Shown piece after piece: positions 13,313 to 18,491 of a DNA stretch of 18,491 nucleotides (the first letter of the stretch is position 1; each line of letters opens with the position of its first letter). Location: contig CAZKUN010000185.1 of NCBI GenBank assembly GCA_964555935.1, forward strand, positions 1-18,491, given 5' to 3'. The notes under the pieces were generated by a model. The model searched no databases and was not told where the DNA came from. It worked only from the letters and a program-made list of their open reading frames with translations. Source of the DNA: CAZKUN01 sp964555935 (lineage in GTDB: Bacteria; Armatimonadota; Zipacnadia; Zipacnadales; VGFC01). Position numbers and translations under genes: made by a program.

Positions 13313-16300
13313 ATGACCCGAACACCAACTGTTGCCCTCATCCTGCCGGCCCTACTGCTTGGGGTGGTGAGCGCCGCGATGACTCAAGAGACTCGACCGA
13401 TCGACTGGTCAGCCTGGCAGCAATACCGCGAAGCCGTCGAGCACCCGTGCGCCGCGATCAAGGCCGTCGACCTCGACCGCGCCCGGCGTAACGTGGAGCA
13501 GTACGAGTGGGCGAGCGACTACGTGGCCGGGCTGGCGAAGAGCGCCGACTCCGTCCTCGATCGGACCACGCCGGAGTACCTAGAGAACATGATTCCCAGG
13601 ACGACTCCCGGATGCACCGGCCCCTGCCCGGCCTGTCGGGCGAAGGGCTTGCCCTGGCATCCGAATGGCCAGTGGACGTGGTCTGAGAGCACTCCCGACC
13701 AGATCACCTGCAAGGCCTGCGAGACCGTTTTTCCCAACGACGAGCACCCCGAGACCGTGAACATCCGCAGCACGTGGGATCCCGAGCAAGAGTTCACCTT
13801 CGTCGGCGGCGAGACGTTCAAGTGTTTCGGCTACACTCGCGCTCGCCCGAGCATCTCGGGGATCATCCGCGCCCGCAAGGTCGGCCGCTCGACGAGCCAC
13901 ATGAGCACCCTCGCGCTCGCCTACGCGCTGACGTCTGATCCGCGCTACGCCGAGGGGACGAAATCCTACCTTCTGCGCTTCGCCGAGGTCTACCCGAAGT
14001 ACCTCGTGCGGGCGGGCTATGGCTATGGCGAATACACCGACTGCGACCCTCACCTCGCCGCCGAGCACATCAACGACCTGCCCACCGATGAACTCGTCTA
14101 CCCACCGAACAAGCCGGATCGCAAGCTCTACGCGGGCTACTGGGCGGCGAGCCGCACGGGATCGTCAGGGATGGATGGTGGATTCGTCTCGTCGGTCGCG
14201 CAGGCTTACGATCTCACCTGCACGGCCGAAGGCGACGATGGCCCAGTCTACTCAGACACCGAGCGCGTTCTCATCGAGCACGATCTGCTGCTTGAGGCAT
14301 CGTATCTGGCGGCATGTGACCTCTCGATCAACAACAAGTCGGTCGGCAACCGCGCCGGCGCGGCGATGGTCGGCATGGTCGTCGGTCATCCCGGCTTGGT
14401 CCGGTTCGGCCTGAACGGGTTTGAGCGCACGGTGGATGGGTGGTTCCTGCCCGATGGCGGCTCCTCCGAATCGCCCGCCTATGCCATGATGACCATGGGA
14501 GGCATCCGTAACTTCGCGCTGATGTTCCGTGGCCATTCCGACCCCGAGGGCTACGCCGGGCCGGATGGCGAGCGCCTCGACAACTTCGACGCCGGTCGCG
14601 ACACGCGCTACGGCGACTGCTGGCAGGATCTGATCTGGACGCTCCAGGGGAATCTGCGCCATCCACCGTCGGCCGACTCGTACCGCACCACCGGCATCAG
14701 CTCGTCTTACGCGGAACTCATCGCGGTCGCGTACCCGACCGACGAACATCTGGCATTCCTGAAAGCGTTGGTGGACGGCGCCGAGAAGCCGGGATCGCCC
14801 CGAGACGCCACTCTCTACCGCGAGCCGGGCGTCGAGGACCGCGAGGTGCCCCCCTTCGCGCTCCCTGATATCGTCTTCCCATACCTCGCGCAGGGGTACG
14901 TGCGGACGGGCGAGACGGGTCGGGAGAGCGTGGCCTTGCTGAATGCCAGCGACTGGGGCGGGCATCATCATCACGACAGCCTCGACCTGTATTACTGGAA
15001 GGACGGGCGCGAGTTGCTGTCGGATCTCGGATACCTCTGGGACCACCCTGAGAAGCCTAAGACCACTCGCGCCTTCGCGCACAATCTCGTGCTGGTGGGC
15101 GGAGCGGACCAGAAGACCCGCGAGCGCGGCGGCAGCTACCATATCTTCTCCGCCACGCCGAAGGTCAAAGTCATGGAGGCGTCTTCGATCGCCTACGACA
15201 GCGCTCGCGCGTACCGGCGCACGTGCGTTCAGGTCGACCACGGCGAGTCGGGGTCGTATCTCGTCGACATCTTCCGCGCCGACGCCGACGCGCCCCGCCA
15301 GTACGTCTTCCACGGACCCACGCCCGAGTGTGCCACCAGCGGGCTGGGGCTCGGCGAGGCCGCGTTGGATGAGCAGACGGCGCCCTTCGCCGTGAGATTC
15401 CACCTCAGCGAGGTAGGGGAGATCTTCGTCGACGACATCGAGATCCGCCGCGTGAATCCCGATGGCTCCGAGGGCGATAACATCGCGCCCAACCCCTCCG
15501 CCATCGATGGCGCCGGCGCGGGCACTCCCGAGAATTGGGGGATCTATCGCGGCAACGGCGCCGCCGAGCACTCCAGCGGCGAGCCCGGTCGAGACGACGC
15601 GGCTTGCGCCCGGTTTGCCGGCACGGCCGTTGATGCCGATGGCCACGTCAACGCCGCGCTAATTGCTGGAGACTCCGATGGATACCGAGGCGTGAATGCC
15701 ATTCCGGGCGTGATGGGCGCCACCTACAAGGTGCGATTCTGGTTGCGTGGCGATGGGGCGAGCGTCAACGCCGGCATCGTCACCTGGCCCGCCGATCCCA
15801 CGTCGCCGAGTGACCGCGTGCATAAGGGCATGGCCCGCATCACCGCCACCGACGAGTGGACCCAGCACGAAACGAGCTTCACGCTGGCCGGTGGCGCGCT
15901 TCCGATGGACAACATGCAGCAAGCCGCGGGTGATGGTCCGTGGCACGTGGAGTGGGTCTTCGACGATGGATACCGATTCCGCGCCCTATCGCCTGACCAA
16001 TCCGGCGAGACCGTGTTCGTCGGCGATGGGTGGGGGCAGCGCGATCATCGCAATTCAGACGTCGGCGCCACTTTGCCCTACATCGTCCGCGAGATCCGAT
16101 CCGCCGGCTCACACGCCTTCGTGTCGGTCTTCGCCGGCGCCCCGGATGGCCAGTTCCCCGTCGAGGCCGTCCGCGTCCTCGACGCACCAGGCGATGCCGT
16201 CGCCGTCGAGATCGACACAGCCGACGGCACCGATGTCGTGGTCTCAATGATCGGGTCCCAGGATCTGTCGATCACCACCTCGCGAGGTGAGCTGCGCGCC

Positions 16301-16657
16301 AACGGCCGCGTGGCCGCTGTCCTCGCCTCCGGCGCGGCATCCATGACGGGCGGCACCAGGCTCTCCCTTGGCGACACGTCGCTCTCGGCGGACCAGGCGA
16401 CCTACGCCGGAGATGTCGCCGGCCGCGGCAGCGAGGGCGGAGATTCCTGGTTCGACCTATCAGGGGATCTGCCCGAGCACATTCTCGGCCAGACGCTACT
16501 CATCACCGATGGCGATCACATCCGCGCATACCCGATTCGGGGTCTGGATGACCTTGAGACGGGCTTGCGCGTCTTCACGAAGGTCGACCACGTCGGCTTT
16601 GAGGCCCGCGACGGTGACACGTACGAGTTCCTGCCGACGGTCACCGGCGGGGGATAG
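13313..16657 (+). CDS. Heparinase II/III-like polysaccharide lyase with Cys-rich motif and inserted carbohydrate-binding-like domain
   Basis: A large 1114-residue secreted protein with signal peptide MTRTPTVALILPALLLGVVSAA. An N-terminal alpha-helical toroid (about 30-510) contains AYALTSDPRYAEGTKSYLLRFAEVYPKY, typical of heparinase II and oligoalginate lyases (PL12/15/17/21-like). Within it, CTGPCPAC (101-108) and CKAC (133-136) form a four- or five-cysteine, zinc-ribbon-like motif. The heparinase II/III domain (PF07940) follows, with WGGHHHHDSLDLYYWKDGRELLSDLGY at 548-574 and AFAHNLVLV at 587-595. From about 680 to 862 a carbohydrate-binding-like beta-sandwich interrupts the C-terminal sheet domain, which resumes at GPWHVEWVFDDGY. 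An in-frame stop at 13298-13300 limits the start to ATG 13313, which has no nearby Shine-Dalgarno. The exact polyuronate substrate is unknown. Confidence 0.88.
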   Translation: MTRTPTVALILPALLLGVVSAAMTQETRPIDWSAWQQYREAVEHPCAAIKAVDLDRARRNVEQYEWASDYVAGLAKSADSVLDRTTPEYLENMIPRTTPGCTGPCPACRAKGLPWHPNGQWTWSESTPDQITCKACETVFPNDEHPETVNIRSTWDPEQEFTFVGGETFKCFGYTRARPSISGIIRARKVGRSTSHMSTLALAYALTSDPRYAEGTKSYLLRFAEVYPKYLVRAGYGYGEYTDCDPHLAAEHINDLPTDELVYPPNKPDRKLYAGYWAASRTGSSGMDGGFVSSVAQAYDLTCTAEGDDGPVYSDTERVLIEHDLLLEASYLAACDLSINNKSVGNRAGAAMVGMVVGHPGLVRFGLNGFERTVDGWFLPDGGSSESPAYAMMTMGGIRNFALMFRGHSDPEGYAGPDGERLDNFDAGRDTRYGDCWQDLIWTLQGNLRHPPSADSYRTTGISSSYAELIAVAYPTDEHLAFLKALVDGAEKPGSPRDATLYREPGVEDREVPPFALPDIVFPYLAQGYVRTGETGRESVALLNASDWGGHHHHDSLDLYYWKDGRELLSDLGYLWDHPEKPKTTRAFAHNLVLVGGADQKTRERGGSYHIFSATPKVKVMEASSIAYDSARAYRRTCVQVDHGESGSYLVDIFRADADAPRQYVFHGPTPECATSGLGLGEAALDEQTAPFAVRFHLSEVGEIFVDDIEIRRVNPDGSEGDNIAPNPSAIDGAGAGTPENWGIYRGNGAAEHSSGEPGRDDAACARFAGTAVDADGHVNAALIAGDSDGYRGVNAIPGVMGATYKVRFWLRGDGASVNAGIVTWPADPTSPSDRVHKGMARITATDEWTQHETSFTLAGGALPMDNMQQAAGDGPWHVEWVFDDGYRFRALSPDQSGETVFVGDGWGQRDHRNSDVGATLPYIVREIRSAGSHAFVSVFAGAPDGQFPVEAVRVLDAPGDAVAVEIDTADGTDVVVSMIGSQDLSITTSRGELRANGRVAAVLASGAASMTGGTRLSLGDTSLSADQATYAGDVAGRGSEGGDSWFDLSGDLPEHILGQTLLITDGDHIRAYPIRGLDDLETGLRVFTKVDHVGFEARDGDTYEFLPTVTGGG

Positions 16658-16755
16658 GGGAGAAGCCCTCGCTGGTTCGCCCCCGCGTCATATCTGGTGG
16701 CAACACCCTTGCATGGCCCATCGGCGACAGCCAACCCGCCGGTGGGAGCGATCCA

Positions 16756-17403
16756 GTGGAACGTCAGTCATCGCCTCAGGTCGATGCCACGCGGCTCTAC
16801 GAGTTTGAGTTGATCGAGGCCTGGGGTCTGACTGCGTTCCGCATTGTGTTCGCCTGGGGCGCCTGTACTGCGCTCCTGGCGGGCCTGGGCGTCCGCTCCA
16901 TCTGGCCATGCGTGGCGTGGTTCGCCCTGAGCCTGCTCCAGGGGTGCCTGTGGTTGTGGCCAATCGTGTACGTCCTGCTGAAGCACAGCGGGAGGCTCAT
17001 GGAGCAGACACGTTTCGCCCACCTGTCCCGCGTTGAGCGCTACGTTGAGAGACACAGCATCCCGCGCCTCATCCCACGCGGCTGGCCGACCATCCTCAGC
17101 ACGCTCAGCTGCGTCGGTGTCTTCGCCATCATGGTGCTCGGGATACTCTATTCCCACCGCGTGGTGCCCCATGCGGGCCCGTCTGACCCGACCGCCGGCA
17201 TCCTGCTTGGCGGTACAGCCACGCTATGCGGGCCGATGGTCGCGTGGTACTGCCTGTTCCGCCCGTTCCTGCGGCGCGTCCATGGTCTGTCCTTGCCCTG
17301 GCGCGTCACTGCCCGGGCGTGGAGCCCACTGGAGTGGCTCTGGCAGGGCCAGGGGGCGCCGCCAGAGACGGTCACGTCGCCACCCGAGCCCGAGAGGGAC
17401 TAA
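16756..17403 (+). CDS. Hypothetical four-helix membrane protein
   Basis: A 215-residue protein with four likely membrane segments at about 25-46, 50-75, 111-132 and 146-168, and a short Pro/Glu-rich C-terminal tail. Basic residues (RRVHG after the fourth helix; KHSGR after the second) suggest that both of those ends face the cytoplasm. The start is GTG 16756, chosen because GGGAG lies 7 nt upstream; no ATG is close. No family or motif is recognised. It follows the heparinase-like gene by 98 bp and precedes the Gfo/Idh gene by 58 bp, so co-transcription is possible but its function need not relate to glycans. Confidence 0.75.
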   Translation: MERQSSPQVDATRLYEFELIEAWGLTAFRIVFAWGACTALLAGLGVRSIWPCVAWFALSLLQGCLWLWPIVYVLLKHSGRLMEQTRFAHLSRVERYVERHSIPRLIPRGWPTILSTLSCVGVFAIMVLGILYSHRVVPHAGPSDPTAGILLGGTATLCGPMVAWYCLFRPFLRRVHGLSLPWRVTARAWSPLEWLWQGQGAPPETVTSPPEPERD

Positions 17404-17461
17404 CCGCATGCCTCTCGAAGCACCCCGTCATCTGGCCCAGCCAGTCATTGGGAGTGACCAA

Positions 17462-18439
17462 ATGACCACCGACCGCCCCGTCAAGCGCCTCGCCATTGTT
17501 GGCGCGGGCAATCACGCGCGAGATCAGCACTATCCGCCGATGCGGACCATCGACGAGATCGATCTATGCGCGGCGTGTGATCTGGACGCCGAGAAGCTGG
17601 AGCGGGTGAAAGCCGAGTACGGCGTCCCCGCGACGTACACCGACTACCGCGTGATGATCGAAGCCGAATCGCCCGACGCGGTTGTGCTAGTGATGCGCCC
17701 CATGGAGATGCTCGAGGTCGCTCTCGGGTGCCTCGACATGGGCCAGCACATCATGATTGAGAAGCCGCCGGGCTGCTCCGTCGCCGATGCCGAGGCGATT
17801 CTTGAGCGCTCGCGCGAGGCCGGGTGCAAGGTCATGGTGTCGGTGAATCGGCGCTTCATCCCGCTGATCCGCGACCTCAAGGCGATGGCCTCTGAGCGCG
17901 GCGTGGTGCAGATCTCATCCACCTACAACAAGGCCGGCTTCACCGGAGATGCGTGGAACTGGCCCGCGCCGCTGATCCTCGCCGATTCGATTCACAACGT
18001 CGATCTCATGCGCTGGGTCGGTGGCGATGTCGCCGAGGTGTTCTCCGCCTCCGCCGCGCGCGATGCCGAATACAAGAACGCCCACTCGGCCACCGTCGTC
18101 TACGAATCCGGCGCATCGGGGACGATCAACTCGCACCTGTGCGTGGGCGAGCGCGTGCATCAGTTCGAGATCCACGCGATGGGGATGTCGGCGTATCTCA
18201 ACGTCGGCGACACGCGGGCACCGAGTTGCGAGCTGTACCTCGATGGTGAGCGGGCCGACCCGCCGACGTACGAAGTGGATTTGCCGGATGATGTGGGGAT
18301 CGAGAACTACTACGAGACGCTGCACTTCGCGCGGTGGATTGCCGGCGACGATGTTGGCGAGGCCGATCTCGCCGACGTGCTCGATTCGGTGAGGCTCGCC
18401 GAGGCGATCTCAAACGGCTATCGCGGCCCGATGGTCTAA
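17462..18439 (+). CDS. Gfo/Idh/MocA-family oxidoreductase (canonical EKP)
   Basis: A 325-residue NAD(P)-dependent oxidoreductase. The Rossmann motif is AIVGAGNHARD at residues 11-21 and the catalytic EKP is at 100-102 (HIMIEKPPGCSVADAE). The C-terminal domain carries DSIHNVDLMRWVGG with His178 and Asp182, the usual D..HxxD pattern that holds the sugar near the cofactor. The start ATG 17462 is preferred over an in-frame ATG at 17408 because GGGAG sits 7 nt upstream and the next residues lead straight into the first strand. Members oxidise or reduce sugars, inositols and uronates; this one could process a monosaccharide released by the enzymes of this window. It shares few motifs beyond the family core with the EYP protein at 1626-2552, so the two are unlikely to be recent duplicates. 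Confidence 0.9.
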   Translation: MTTDRPVKRLAIVGAGNHARDQHYPPMRTIDEIDLCAACDLDAEKLERVKAEYGVPATYTDYRVMIEAESPDAVVLVMRPMEMLEVALGCLDMGQHIMIEKPPGCSVADAEAILERSREAGCKVMVSVNRRFIPLIRDLKAMASERGVVQISSTYNKAGFTGDAWNWPAPLILADSIHNVDLMRWVGGDVAEVFSASAARDAEYKNAHSATVVYESGASGTINSHLCVGERVHQFEIHAMGMSAYLNVGDTRAPSCELYLDGERADPPTYEVDLPDDVGIENYYETLHFARWIAGDDVGEADLADVLDSVRLAEAISNGYRGPMV

Positions 18440-18491
18440 TCCCGCATTGCCCATATGAGCAGGGAGGTTTTCGGTAGAGGTGCCAAGAAAC
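18440..18491. other. Window end, no gene called
   Basis: The last 52 bp contain an ATG at 18455 open for 12 codons to the edge and an AGGGAGG at 18461-18467 that could serve a gene starting just beyond. Too little sequence is present to decide. Confidence 0.3.

Noticed and set aside
14252..15646. 464-codon minus-strand open frame opposite the heparinase-like gene
   Set aside because: It is a shadow of the heparinase-like coding region; no motif, start site or domain could be recognised.
17408..17461. Earlier start (ATG 17408) for the second Gfo/Idh gene
   Set aside because: It would add 18 residues with no family counterpart and has no Shine-Dalgarno, whereas 17462 does.

Overview
This is a high-GC bacterial window from a draft assembly: it has a 10-N scaffold gap and one apparent single-base indel. 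Genes mostly start with ATG (one GTG), usually after clear Shine-Dalgarno sequences. There are no rRNA, tRNA, phage, integrase or CRISPR signs. The gene types (heparinase II/III-like, GH172/DUF2961, secreted beta-helix, UroD-like and Gfo/Idh/MocA proteins, plus short REP-like intergenic hairpins) fit lineages such as Armatimonadota, Hydrogenedentota, Planctomycetota or Lentisphaerota. The sequence alone does not decide between them.

Layout. Positions 1-2552 hold a minus-strand cassette transcribed right to left: a Gfo/Idh/MocA oxidoreductase with an EYP motif in place of EKP, a UroD-family protein, and the N-terminal part of a phytoene-dehydrogenase-like FAD oxidoreductase cut by the window edge. 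Divergent from it, 2671-5307 (+) holds a tightly coupled pair: a secreted beta-propeller-like protein and a PqaA-like alpha/beta hydrolase. An APH/kinase-like gene (5410-6425, -) is broken by an apparent one-base deletion. Next comes a secreted right-handed beta-helix protein (6678-9289, +) interrupted by the N gap. Convergent to it is a minus-strand pair, 12983-9321: a GH172/DUF2961 enzyme followed 3 nt later by a secreted transglutaminase-like protein. Divergent from that pair is a 1114-residue heparinase II/III-like protein (13313-16657, +), followed by a four-helix membrane protein and a second, canonical Gfo/Idh/MocA oxidoreductase.

How the genes may work together. Most of the products carry signal peptides and are typical of polysaccharide breakdown outside the cytoplasm: a polyuronate lyase, a furanosidase-family enzyme, a beta-helix protein, a beta-propeller and a hydrolase. 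The two Gfo/Idh/MocA proteins would act on released sugars or other small molecules in the cytoplasm. No transporter, SusC/D pair, sulfatase or regulator is visible, so this is at most part of a carbohydrate-use locus.

The most unusual points are: a domain that reads like the C-terminal part of the type II secretion pseudopilin GspG, embedded inside the GH172 protein; a biliverdin-reductase-like EYP motif in a cassette with UroD-like and FAD-oxidoreductase genes; and four intergenic REP-like hairpin loci, one of which overlaps a stop codon.
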